A stretch of DNA of 64,000 bases from Adiantum capillus-veneris (lineage: Eukaryota; Streptophyta; Polypodiopsida; Polypodiales; Pteridaceae): positions 94,319,247-94,383,246 of the forward strand of contig CM043954.1 in NCBI GenBank assembly GCA_014529385.2. The letters run 5' to 3'. The position numbers and the translations under genes are program-made. Below are positions 1-11,312 of this stretch, in pieces (positions within the stretch are counted from its first letter, which is position 1; each line of letters begins with the position of its first letter). The notes below the pieces were generated by a model that was not told the DNA's origin, searched no databases, and was given only the letters and a program-made list of their open reading frames with translations.

Positions 1-1
1 G

Positions 2-2493
2 CTACAAGGCTCTACCTACTTCAGTAGGATTGACCTTAAGAGTGGCTATCATCAAATAAGGATAGTGGATGAGGATATCTTAAAGACCGCGTTTCGCACA
101 ACATTTGGTCTTTATGAATATCTAGTCATGCCTTTTGGCTTGACTAATGCACCAGCTACGTTCAATCGTTTGATGGAGAAAATTTTTAGACCATACCGAA
201 AATTCACTGGAGTGTTCTTCGATGATATCATCATCTACTCCAAGTCTTTGGAGGAACATAAGCAACATCTCCAAGTGATTTTTCAAGCCTTGAGGGAGAA
301 CAAACTTTTTCTCAACCAAAAGAAAAGTGAATTCTTCCTTCAAGAGATTCAATATCTAGGCCATATTATCTCTCACGATGGTATTCGTATGGATCCATCA
401 AAGTTAGAGGTAATAAAATCATGGCCTAACCCAAGGAATCTACATGAGCTAAGAAGCTTTATTGGTATGTGTGCATACTATAGACGCTTCATAGCAAAAT
501 TCTTTCAGGTAGCAGGACCACTACACGACTTAACCAAGAAGAACGTTAAGTTTGTATGGACTGCTAAGGAGCAAAATGCTTTTGAAAAACTCAAAGAGAA
601 GCTTACTTCCCAACCAGTCCTCGTGCTTCCGGATCTCTCAAAGCCATTTGAGGTCCAATGTGATGCTTGTGGTGATTGCCTTGGAGCGGTTTTGCTTCAA
701 GAAGGGCATGCCATAGCATATGAGAGTCGAAGGCTCAATGGTGATGAACGAGTTTTGGGAATTTATGAGAAAGAGCTTTTAGCTGTTCTACATGCCCTAG
801 ACACATGGAAGCACTACCTATTGGGGACTCTATTTATCCTACGAACCGACCACCAAAGTCTCAAGTATTTCATGACGCAAACCAAGCTTTCCGACAAACA
901 AATGAGGTGGGCAAATTTTCTTTCGCAATTTAATTTCCATATTGCTCACATAGCTGGTAAGCACAATCAAGTTGCCGATGCACTTTCACGACGACCAAAA
1001 GTTAATGCGGTGTCTATAGCTACTCACAATGATCTATCCTCTATGATAGATGAGTATGCTACTGACCCTGACTTTAGAGACATAATGTCAACCCTTGCTT
1101 TGGGGAAGAAAGAGGAACCATTCACCTTGCAGGATGGTTATCTTCTCCACGGCAATAGGCTATGTGTTACCCATTCCCTTCGTGAGAAGGTTATGTATGA
1201 ATCCCATGCTCCTCCATATGCAGTGCATAGAGGTATTCAACCTACTCTCCGAGGAGTAGAGACGTATTTCTATTGGCCTACCATGAAAGTGGACATACAA
1301 GAGTATGTTTCAAAATGTGTAGTATGCCAAAAGACCAAGTATGATAGAGGGAAGCAACCTGGATTACTCCAGCCATTGCCTATTCCAAATTCACCATGGG
1401 AGAGTATATCCATGGATTTCTCTTTGGATTACCCAAGTCTATCCATGGGAATACAGGAATATGGACAATAGTCGACAGGTTTAGCAAGCAAGCACATTTT
1501 ATTCCTGTCAAAAAGACTATTAAGGCACATCAAATGGCAACTCTCTTCATATCTCAGATTTTCAAACACCATGGATTACCCACATCCATCGTGTCAGATA
1601 GAGATCCTAGAATGACCAGTAATTTCTGGAAAGGTCTCTTTGAAAATCTAAGAACAAGATTGAATTTCTCTTCGGCCTATCACCCACAAACGGATGGCCA
1701 AAGTGAGATAGCCAATCTTACGATACTCGATCTACTCAAGACTTATGTTACCGAAGTAGATCAACGCTCACAATGGGAAAAGTATTTACCGCTAGTAGAG
1801 TATGCCTACAATAATACCGTACATACTTCTACGGGCAAAGCACCTTTCGAGATCATAGAAGGAAGACCTAAAAGTCCCTTGCTACTGAAAGTACATGGGA
1901 AGATCTTCGCCGCCGATGAGTATAGCCGTGACCTACAAGAATCTTTTCAAAAGATTAGGGAGGCTATAGCCATCTCTCAACAAAGGCAAAAAGCTGCTGC
2001 TGATAAGCACAGAAGAGCCTTAGTGTTCAAAGAAAATGATTGGGTCTTACTCAAGTTTCCTAAGGCTCAATTAAGGCAAACGATGGGCAAAAATCCTACG
2101 GGCCATCAAAAGTATTATGCTAAACTAGCAAAAAGATACTATGGTCCTTTCCAAATCTTGAAGCCTATCAATGAGACGGCTTATCAACTCAAGTTGCCCA
2201 ACCATTGGCTTATACACAATGCCTTTCATGTAAGCTTACTTAAGCCCTACAAAGGAGAGCCACCAATTGAACCAATCATTGAAGACCCTCCCGAAGTTGA
2301 AGACCAAGAAGAGGTGCTACAACCCGAAGCTATCCTTCGGCATGAAGACAAGGTACTACGACATGGTAAGATTATCCGACGATATCTTATTAAGTTCAAA
2401 AATTATCCTTTTGAAGATGCTAAATGGATGCAAAGAGTACAACTTAAAGATAGTATGAACCTTGTCAATGCTTACAATGCTACATTAGAGTAA
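2..2493 (+). pseudogene. Gypsy A pol: RT, RNase H, integrase and chromodomain, one frameshift
   Basis: The reading frame is open from the window edge, so the true start is upstream. RT shows VMPFGLTNAP and the catalytic FFDD (about 215-235). RNase H shows DACGDCLGAVL (about 655-690), RTDHQSL and DALSRR. The integrase zinc finger ends in CVVCQKT near 1320. Its core shows SMDF, TIVDRF, SDRDP and QTDGQSE. The tail (about 2330-2490) looks like a chromodomain. Compared with gypsy B, one base is missing near 1417-1421 just after SMDF, so the frame switches and the product would stop at 1471. The second part is open to 2493. This is the least damaged gypsy pol here, but as read it is broken. Confidence 0.88.
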
Positions 2494-2833
2494 GCAAATG
2501 TACAAATTTCTTTTAAATAACTCATGGTTGTCTTATATAACTAGTTCTCTTTTTAATTGTGCACAAATTTAACTAGTATGCATGCTTAGAATCATGTTTG
2601 TGAAGACGACGTCTCTCAAACACCAAGTAGAATTTGTCACTCTACTTTGGGAGAATGAAATGGACTAAAGAGCAGACATGCTTGCGATAGCTATGTCTCC
2701 CAAGCACCAAATGGATTAGTCATCCATCTTGGAAAGATGTCGTAGGGTAAAAAGGGATCCTTTACCCGCTAAGTACGATTGACTAATGACTAAGACTTTA
2801 TCTCTTCTACCTCATAGTCGAGGACGACTATGA
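2494..2833 (+). other. Gypsy A 3' untranslated region
   Basis: About 340 bases between the pol stop and the polypurine tract contain no long open frame. This is the usual spacer of a chromovirus between integrase and 3' LTR. Confidence 0.6.
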
Positions 2834-2850
2834 TTTCAAAAGAGAGGTAA
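2834..2850 (+). promoter_or_regulatory. Gypsy A polypurine tract
   Basis: A purine-rich run (aaaagagagg) sits directly before the TGTCATAA start of the LTR. This is the expected primer site for plus-strand DNA synthesis. The assignment rests on position and composition. Confidence 0.7.
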
Positions 2851-4521
2851 TGTCATAAAATCTAATATCTAACTAACCCAAATGATTTTCTCATATTAAA
2901 TTGATCACTTAATGTGGGAGAATAAACGGGAACAAGTGTTAAGATATAGGTATGTGCTTTTAGATCTATCTCAACACGGGGCCAATGTAAAGGGGCCCAA
3001 AAGGGAGATGGTCTATCAAAGAGCAAGACTAACCAATGGAGCATAAGACCTTAGGGTTAGCTTCATTGAAGACCTCCAATAAATGTGTGTAAAAGTCCTT
3101 TTGACCTTAAGTAAGCTAGGGCTGAGCTTGAGGTGGGAACCCGGCCCAAGCTCGAGGTGCTTGTCCTGCTTGAGGTGCTTGTCATGCTTGAGGTGTTTTT
3201 CATGCTTGAGGTGCTTGATTAAGATGCTTGAGGTGCTTGACTGGCTCCATGCTTGAAGTGCTTGACTTGCTGCATGATTAAGGTACTTGAGGTGCCTTGA
3301 GAAGCTTGCCTGAGATGCTTGTGGGAACACCCCCTAGCTCAAGTGCTTTGTCATGCTTGATGAGTAAGGTGCTTGATCACCTAAAGTCAAAATCATTCCT
3401 ACAAGAGGGGGGGCGAGCCCTTTTCCTAGGAGCTAGAGAGAGAACACCCACTCACACACAAGGGAAGCCCCAACTTGAAGAGGCAGCAAAGACACATGTC
3501 AGGCCCCTACCCATGTTACCTTCATGTGTTGCTTGAAGCCTATTGGCTAAGCTTCAAAGGGGTCCAATGATAAATTACATGAATTATCTAATTGTTTTAG
3601 CATTTATCAAGTCCTCTCTCTCAAAGGGGAAAGGAGGACACTTGTCCCAAGGCTACCCATGTTGCTTGTAATGGCTCCTACTTGTGATTGGCTAGGCCTG
3701 GAGGGGTCCAATGAGCTTCAGGCATGAGCTACAAGGGGGGGTCGACCCAAACAAGCTAGGGGGGTGCCTAGGGGGTATAATCACCCACACACACTCACAA
3801 TCACTCTCATTGTGTGATATGCAAAGTGCAAGAGCTCCCTCTCCAAGCAAGTAGAGGTTGAGAACCTACACCAACACTCTTGGCTATGGAGTGCAAATCC
3901 AACCAAGAGCCATGCTTCAATGCTTAAGGCTTTGCCATCTCCTTCTTCTTCATTACTATGCTATTATGTATGCTAACAACAAGAGTATGATAAGTGAGGA
4001 ACTAATTCTTTCTCCTACGAAATGTTTCTTCTTCCTCTTCCCTACCCTCATTCCCTGCTAGCTCTCTCCACTTTCGAAAGTGTTTGAGGTCTTGGGACTG
4101 AGGCTTGGAATAGTTAAAGCTTTCTTCAAGTTTATGTTATGTTTGTGGTGCATGAAGCCTTCCATCTTCATGGCATCACCTAGGTCACAAGGAACACAAA
4201 GACTGTATTGTAACAAGTCTCTCTTTATGAGAGAAATCATAATACAAATGCCTATTGGAGGGGAAACCAGCTGCACATAAATCCAGTCCTCAATTGTTGT
4301 CATGTTCTTTAATGTCTTTCTTGCAAAAATCCGGTCTTCAATTGTTGTCATGTTCTTTAAACTCTTTCTTGCAAAAGTATTGTCTATGCCAAGTTAACTA
4401 ATTGCTATGATTATGTTGCTATCTTCAATTATGTCTACCCGCTATGCTCACAAAATCATTTCTTGAAAGTACTCTTATCAAATTCCGCTATTCTCAAATT
4501 GAATAGGCAAATTCCATTACA
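2851..4521 (+). repeat. Gypsy A 3' LTR (1671 bp)
   Basis: It begins TGTCATAAAATC and ends ...CCATTACA. The start matches the gypsy B LTR at 10753, and the end matches the gypsy B LTR just before its priming site at 17265. Inside it is a short imperfect repeat rich in gcttgaggtg (3130-3300). Reading frames within the LTR are products of this repeat and are not annotated as genes. Confidence 0.85.
3130..3300 (+). repeat. Imperfect tandem repeat inside gypsy LTR
   Basis: Units of about 20 bases built on gcttgaggtgcttg are repeated about six to eight times. The equivalent stretch in the gypsy B LTR (from about 16100) has only one or two units, so the array has changed length within the family. 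Confidence 0.7.
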
Positions 4522-5255
4522 TATTGTAAAATTTCCGACTCAGATTTGTATTGAAAGGATTTTTGTATGTTTGTCACAATGATTTTTCCTGAACACTGGG
4601 AGGAAGTCATGGAGGTGTACACTAGGCTAAGCTGAGCTTAAAGTTATTTTGTAATTTTGTCAAAATATAATTCTCACAAGTTGTGAGTTTGCAAGAAAAA
4701 AAAGATAGTTAAAAGTCTCAACTTTATTTTCCATTCTATTGTTTCAGAATGCCATAGTAAAGATTCAACTTGATCATGGTTTTAATGAAGTGAAATGAAG
4801 GCATGATTTGTCACGAGTAATGTCTATGTACCTATTCAATCTATATCCATTTTGATTGATATCTTTCTTTACGGTTATGCCTGTAGACTCATAATAATAC
4901 AGCATCACAAAGCAAAATCACAAACCTGTATGGATGTCAAACCAATACATCTTGATAAATTGCTTTGCTAGGTTTACAAATCTCTATGAGCATCGTTAGC
5001 CAACTACGTCACAACACTAACTTGGGATATGAGAGTCCATGACAAGTTTTATACAAGGTTCCTCCTCCCAATAGCAATAAGTGTATAATTTATACAACAA
5101 GCAATTCTGGAACTATGGTAATATGTCAGAGAATATATCCAAACCAGCCCATGGTACCCATCTTCCATATGGCAGATCTACTAGGGAAATGGAAGAGCCA
5201 GTACAGCCCGCTCCTGCATTCTGCAAAAAAATGCAGTCATATGCACTCAACAGGC
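4522..5255. other. Intergenic, no gene seen
   Basis: About 730 bases of AT-rich sequence between gypsy A and the DGAT3-like gene. No convincing frame, RNA or repeat was recognised. The part nearest 5255 is the probable 3' untranslated region of the minus-strand gene. Confidence 0.5.
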
Positions 5256-6338
5256 CTAAGCACCCATTGTGAGCGGCACCCTCATCCCGTCTTGTGGTGG
5301 TAAAGCAGGCAACCCTGTCGGAGATCGGCCCAATCCGAAGTGGTGATTCAGAATTAGATTGGCATCCTCCACCCTCACATGGCTATGATGCTGAGGATTT
5401 GTATCCTCCTTGTGGACCTTCACATTCATTGCCATAGAACATTTTCCCATGCACTTACAAGGCACAGCCACCACATTCGAAGAGCTAGGAATATGCACAC
5501 CTAATGCTAAGAGGAGCTGCTCTGATCCTGCTTTCTTGCACTTCCCACCTGCACATACCTCAATCCTGTTTGCAGCTTGCGAGAAAGGAGAGTTAAACGT
5601 AGGGCATTGGGCAGAAAAAGTCGATCTTTCAATATTTCCCAGTGTAGATGATCCCCTACACGTTGATCCAGTATCTCCATTGAAGTTGATCGTTTTCTGT
5701 CTAGCTGAAAGAAGTTTCTCAGAATCTTTTGCAAGACGCATACCTTCTGTCACAGTAGGGGATCCAGCATCGGCTCCAAATCCTTGATCGCTGCAAGTCG
5801 AGAGATTTTCATCCATTTGAGCCCTCACAAACATACCTTCCGAATGGGAGATCGATGCACTCTCTTCCCGCAACATACCCATGCTCACAGACTTGCAATC
5901 CTCATCGCTAGACTCGGAACTAGAGGATGACTCTGATTCGCACTTTTTCTTCCTTTTTTTCTTCCCTTCTGTACAATCCTTCTTCTTCATCGCATTCTTC
6001 CCTTCCTTCAACTTCACCTTCAACTTCTTCTTTTCATCTTTCATCTGAGACTTCACCTCCTTCTTCTTCTGCTTCAACTGCAGCTTCAGCTCGGCAAGCT
6101 CCTTCATCAGGATGTTCTGATCGGAAGCAGGGTCAACCAGGGGTGGAGGAGGGAAGGAGGCACTGTCGCAGAGGGCGCGAAGAGGACGAGGGTTAGAGAA
6201 TCTGAGAGGGGAGAAGGCGAGGGAGGAAGGGCGAGGGTGATAGAAGTCCAAATGGCTTTGATCAGAGAAAGGGGAGAAGAGGATGGAGGAGGAGGAGGAG
6301 GAGGAGAGGCGAGAAAAGCAGGCCGCTGAGGTTTCCAT
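5256..6338 (-). CDS. DGAT3-like chloroplast/cytosolic [2Fe-2S] thioredoxin-fold protein
   Basis: A 360-residue open frame. The start is the ATG at 6338 (METSAACFSRLSSSSSSS), which gives a Ser-rich, possibly plastid-targeting N-terminus; an in-frame ATG 19 codons upstream is less plausible. Residues about 77-132 are Lys/Glu-rich and probably coiled coil (KELAELKLQLKQKKKEVKS), followed by a Ser/Asp patch. The C-terminal domain has IEVCAGGKCKKAGS and VPCKCMGKC, with Cys 262, 267, 296 and 300 in CX4C...CX3C spacing. This is the pattern of the thioredoxin-like ferredoxin domain of plant soluble diacylglycerol acyltransferase 3, a family that also has a Lys-rich segment. The frame lacks stops and no intron is needed. 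It is the only apparently intact host gene here. The 20 residues after the domain are an unusual tail. Acyltransferase activity is inferred from family only. Confidence 0.62.
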   Translation of the reverse strand: METSAACFSRLSSSSSSSILFSPFSDQSHLDFYHPRPSSLAFSPLRFSNPRPLRALCDSASFPPPPLVDPASDQNILMKELAELKLQLKQKKKEVKSQMKDEKKKLKVKLKEGKNAMKKKDCTEGKKKRKKKCESESSSSSESSDEDCKSVSMGMLREESASISHSEGMFVRAQMDENLSTCSDQGFGADAGSPTVTEGMRLAKDSEKLLSARQKTINFNGDTGSTCRGSSTLGNIERSTFSAQCPTFNSPFSQAANRIEVCAGGKCKKAGSEQLLLALGVHIPSSSNVVAVPCKCMGKCSMAMNVKVHKEDTNPQHHSHVRVEDANLILNHHFGLGRSPTGLPALPPQDGMRVPLTMGA

Positions 6339-7352
<1,014 letters not shown>

Positions 7353-7449
7353 TAAAATGTCTATAAATCGATCGCATGTGCTCGATATGCAACGATGGCC
7401 GTCGGCAGAGTGCAGTGACCACTTCTTCATTGGATATAGTGCATGTGCG

Positions 7450-7451
<2 letters not shown>

Positions 7452-7514
<63 letters not shown>
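7452..7514. repeat. (CT)n microsatellite
   Basis: A pure CT dinucleotide run about 100 bases after the previous array, same orientation. Confidence 0.97.
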
Positions 7515-7517
<3 letters not shown>

Positions 7518-7577
7518 TTGTCTCGCTGTGTCATTAGGCCGAATGCAGGAGAGATAGAGACGTGGTGCTCGCACGAT

Positions 7578-7599
7578 GGGGGGGGGGGGGGGGGGGGGG
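7578..7599. repeat. Poly(G) run
   Basis: A 22-base G homopolymer. Its real length is uncertain because such runs are error-prone in sequencing. Confidence 0.9.
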
Positions 7600-8071
7600 C
7601 AAATGACCCTCAGGATCAATGGTCATACGATCTCAATTCTAAACTGCATGTGAACTAACTTGATGCAAAACTCAATGTGAACTATTTGTGTGATGTGTTA
7701 TTTTTGCAAACTACATATGAACTACAATGTACCCTATATGCAAACTATATTGACAGGTTTGCGTTTAAGACGATTATTCTTTACTTGTAGTGCAAAATGC
7801 GCAATAGCACTATGGTATGGCTTGTGAGTTGCAAGTGTAGTTCATGGTTGTGGGTGTGAGGGCTATCCCCTCCTATGACTAGTCTATCTCTGACATTGCC
7901 CTCTAAGGCAATTCCTCACTAAATGCCCCATCACATGAACTAGTTCGCTTTTGCCCGTAATCACAATCCTTTGTGAGTGTAATAGCCCTTTTCACTCAAA
8001 AGTAATAGTGTCTAGAAACTTGATGGAAGGCACAATAGCCACCTTAATAGATGGCACATGTGTCTGGGTAT
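7600..8071. other. No gene seen
   Basis: Unique-looking AT-rich sequence containing several loosely repeated phrases around gaactac/gcaaact. No frame is supported. Confidence 0.4.
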
Positions 8072-8233
8072 TGTTGGGTTTTTCAAGCCTACTGTACCTA
8101 TGGGAAACTTCTCTTATCGCATGCAGAAATACGTCTAGTTTGCATGGAGTGTGCATGGCTAATTTTTATATATATTGTAAAGGCTTTTGAATTAATCAAT
8201 AAAAAAGTGTGTTATTTTTTGTGTCAAGCTACT

Positions 8234-8303
<70 letters not shown>

Positions 8304-8374
8304 TCTCTGTTCTACTCCATGCCCTTACATGGCTTCTTCTTGTCGTTGGAATCCACCCTAGCCATCTCCTTACA
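8072..8374 (+). repeat. Short LTR (about 300 bp) of an unclassified, probably copia, element
   Basis: It starts TGTTGGGTTTTTC and ends CTCCTTACA, followed two bases later by TGGTATCAGAGT, a plant Met-tRNA priming site. It holds a polyadenylation-type motif (aataaa near 8199) and a CT run (8237-8300) near the 3' side, a layout also seen in the copia B LTR. No second LTR copy and no coding region were found nearby, so the element is non-autonomous or truncated. Confidence 0.55.
8237..8300. repeat. (CT)n microsatellite inside the short LTR
   Basis: Pure CT run, within the LTR called at 8072-8374. Confidence 0.95.
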
Positions 8375-8376
8375 AG

Positions 8377-8388
8377 TGGTATCAGAGT
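8377..8388 (+). promoter_or_regulatory. Primer binding site (Met-tRNA type)
   Basis: TGGTATCAGAGT differs by one base from the common plant retrotransposon priming site TGGTATCAGAGC. Its place just after an LTR-like end supports the call. Confidence 0.6.
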
Positions 8389-10009
8389 CCACGCGGGCCA
8401 AGCAAGGAGGTTGAGGAGGTCCTCAAAGCCAGGGTTCTATTGGTTGGCGCTCTAATACGCATTCAAATTTTTGTGGTAGCCAACTACGTTTTTAATAGGC
8501 CTCTCAAGACGTGGTCGACAAACAGTTGTACACAAACATTCCAACGCGCTGTAAACAACAGTTTTTGCAACATATCAAAATGGCCTACAAAGCGGTTGTA
8601 GAAGATCCATGCAAAGCTAGGCATCCTCGTTTTGCAAGCTTTCGGTGGTCCAAACCTAAGTTTCATTATACGTTATACGGGATATGTATAATACATCATA
8701 TATGGGTGTATTTTATATGACCTCATATTATACGGGCGTATTATACAATGCCACATCATTAAAAAACGGGCAACCGTTTTTTTCCTAGTTTTTCGATCAA
8801 AAGAAACTTCGATCGAAAAATACTTTGCACAAAGTATTTTTCTATCGAAGTATACACTAATCTAAAAATATATATATATATATAGCGCAGCAGGCATTAT
8901 TGAGACAAGTATTCATCATAAAAGGTATTCCATGTCATTATTAGAGAAAAAAATAAAAAATATATAATTCAAAATCTTGAAATATATTTTTAAAATCTTT
9001 TGTTTAAAATCAATTTAATGTTTTTTTAAAATTTTATTGATTCCTTTTTTAGGTTCAAATTGTGTAAGCTTTGTATGTTGTGTAGAGCTCAAACGCTCAC
9101 TCATACAAAGTGTTTATGTTTTAGGAGTCACTTGCTACGTGCTTAGTTTACTGGCATGTGGAAGTGAATTAGTGATATAATTTAGAGGTAGCCGTTGTGT
9201 GCAGAGTGTACTCTCACATGAGGTAATAAGTCTACAAAATGTAATAGAATAGAGGTCAATTTTATTTAGGTAGGTTTGATTTTGTTGTGCAGATATTTTC
9301 TCACCTCAAAATGAACATAGATAGACTTTATTTTGTCCTTTGTAGAGCCATCACACTATGCTCTCACTGGAGTTAAAATTTAGGAATTTCATGTCCAAAT
9401 ACATTGATATTAACTTATCTTTATTTGGATTGTTACGTCTATCATACTGTGTGATCGCATTAGCTAGGGCCAAAAACGTCTAAAAAAGGGATGTTTAGTA
9501 ATCCACGAATTAAGAAATAGGCCAATACTCACTTGACACGTATACAAAAGTATGGCATTCTTGTCTCCTCTAGCTTGAATTTTTGTGCTCATACTTTAGC
9601 GGAAAACGTCTAAATGTCACTTTCATTTGGCTAAATTGCCTATACTTGATGGCGTTCCTGTTGTTTTTGACGGATAACATCATATTCTGGGCCTGATGTA
9701 CAAGTGCTCTTTTCTATTTAATATTGTACAATATTAAGCTAGAAGATACGAAATTTTTCTTTCCAAACAGTGATGATGACACCTATTAATGACTAATCTG
9801 TATTTTTTTTAATGTCTACTTTTCACTTACCCTCTACTTCTAAGCACCACATCAAGATCTTGCACTCATCACGTGCGTACATAATATCTACATCAACCTG
9901 GGACCACACTTGAAGACATCCTTTCTCACATGTTGTTTTGGATCAATGACCACACTGTGCGATTGTGGCTTGATTGATCTAGTCACTCTACCCCCACTCG
10001 CCTCGTTTC
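8389..10009. other. AT-rich sequence, no gene seen
   Basis: Includes a short TA run near 8870-8884 and a dense AT stretch (8940-9060). No open frame with recognisable motifs on either strand. The first few hundred bases may be the internal region of the truncated LTR element to the left. Confidence 0.45.
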
Positions 10010-10585
10010 GGCAGTGTACCCACATCGTGCGCAAAAGGACTCAATGAATTTTTCACTCCTCGCCCTATCGCACCGGTCCAGATCTTGTCCACAGTGCGCT
10101 TGTCATGTGTGAGCTTGTCACCCTTCTATCGCGTTGTTCTAGCTTTGCGGCGGCCACACTACATAAGAACCTTGAATCACCTTGTTAATTGGATTCCTAA
10201 GGTTTTTCTAAATCATGTGCAAAAGTTCTCATAGACTTTGACACTCCCCATGTTGCGTCATTTAGCTCCTACCCACACCGCGCGAAGACGGCATCATACA
10301 GCTTGTCAGTTCCCCCCTCATTGGGTCGTTCTGGCTCCATGCACACACCATGCAAAAAAATCTTGAGTGACATCAATTGTACTTATTTTTCTAAATCTTG
10401 TGCAAAAGTGCTCAGAGACTTTGACACTCCCCATGTTGCATCATTTTAGCTCCTGCCCACACCACGCGAAGAGGTATCATACAGCTTGTCACTCCCCCCC
10501 TCATTGCATCGTTTTGGCTCCATGCACACACCATGCAAAAAATCTTGAGTGACCTTATTATTTGGATTCCTATGATTTTTCTCAT
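10010..10585. repeat. Tandem repeat, unit about 183 bp, about three copies
   Basis: Two good copies begin at about 10203 and 10386 (tttttctaaatc... to ...gtgacattggattcc), 183 bases apart. A more diverged copy lies upstream (about 10010-10200) and a fourth copy starts but breaks off after 10573. Each unit carries cacaccgcgcgaag, cagcttgtca and ctccatgcacacacc. No coding sense is apparent. Confidence 0.75.
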
Positions 10586-10612
10586 ACGTACAAGATATTA
10601 GCAAAAGGCCTA

Positions 10613-10750
10613 TTTGGTGCCACACTATGCCTTGCTTGCATAACGGGATAGGGGGTATTTTTAGAATCTCACTACCCCAACCCTCATGTTGTGTGGGTCA
10701 TTTCTGGAACATCAATTTGGTGCCACAGTATGCCTTGCTTGCACAATAGG
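10613..10750. repeat. Short direct repeat, about 30 bp, 106 bp apart
   Basis: The phrase tttggtgccacactatgcc with gcttgca after it occurs at about 10613 and, with two or three changes, at about 10719. The second copy ends just before the gypsy B LTR. Confidence 0.6.
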
Positions 10751-10752
10751 AT

Positions 10753-11011
10753 TGTCATAAAATCTAATATCTAACCAACCCAAATGATTTTCTCATATTA
10801 AACTGATCATTTAATGTGGGATAAAAAACGAGAACAAGGGCTAGAATATAGACATGTGCTTATGGATCTATCTCAACACGTGGCCAATGGTAAAGGGGTC
10901 CAAATGAGAGATGGTATGTCAAAGAGCAATGCTACCTAATGGAGCTTAAAGACTGTAGGGTTAGCTTTATTAAAGACCTCCAAAAGTTAGTGTTCAAAAG
11001 TCCTTTAACCT
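10753..11011 (+). repeat. Gypsy B 5' LTR, first part
   Basis: Starts TGTCATAAAATC, closely like the gypsy A LTR at 2851, and runs to the copia A insertion point. The last five bases (aacct, 11007-11011) are the left target duplication. Confidence 0.88.
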
Positions 11012-11237
11012 TGTTAGAATTAGGGTTGCAGAGAAACGCACACAGCTTGGAGAAGACGAAGGAAGCTCAAGGCACACAATAGAGAGTGTGTTACTTAGTG
11101 TGCAATGGAAAGATAGATAGCCCTAGAGTGATGGGTGTATATACAATGCTCGGGGGGAAAACCTCCTAAAGAGGGAAAAAATGCCCCGACGGTCCTAGTG
11201 TGTTCACACACATCACTACCACATGTACATGGTAACA
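11012..11237 (-). repeat. Copia A 3' LTR (226 bp)
   Basis: On the minus strand this is the downstream LTR. It keeps a stretch of about 45-50 bases (around 11040-11090, with agaagacgaagg) that the other LTR lacks, so the two are no longer the same length. Confidence 0.88.
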
Positions 11238-11250
11238 AATCCCCTTTGGA
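11238..11250 (-). promoter_or_regulatory. Copia A polypurine tract
   Basis: Read on the minus strand it is ccaaaggggatt, ending at the 3' LTR. Position and composition fit a plus-strand primer. Confidence 0.65.
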
Positions 11251-11312
11251 GTGATGTGGTGAACGAGAGTTGGCACATGAGTAAAGGGAAGTGCCATGCC
11301 CTAAGGACATGA

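Larger units (their letters stand above)
1..4521 (+). mobile_element. Gypsy A: Ty3/gypsy chromovirus, 3' half, cut by window edge
   Basis: The window opens inside the reverse transcriptase of a plus-strand Ty3/gypsy retrotransposon. Domain order is RT, RNase H, integrase, chromodomain, then a 3' untranslated stretch, a polypurine tract and a 3' LTR. That order (RNase H before integrase) and the C-terminal chromodomain-like segment are typical of plant chromoviruses. Gag, protease and the 5' LTR lie off the left edge. The pol region is very close to that of gypsy B at 19.5-22.3 kb, so both belong to one family. The LTR end was set by homology with the gypsy B 5' LTR, which ends directly at a priming site. 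Confidence 0.9.

Noticed and set aside
3016-3330. Minus-strand frame with repeated HLKHEKHLKH pattern
   Set aside because: It is the reverse reading of the LTR minisatellite and is not kept in the gypsy B LTR.
10010-10585. CRISPR-like regular repeat
   Set aside because: Units are contiguous 183-bp tandem copies without spacers, in a eukaryotic context.
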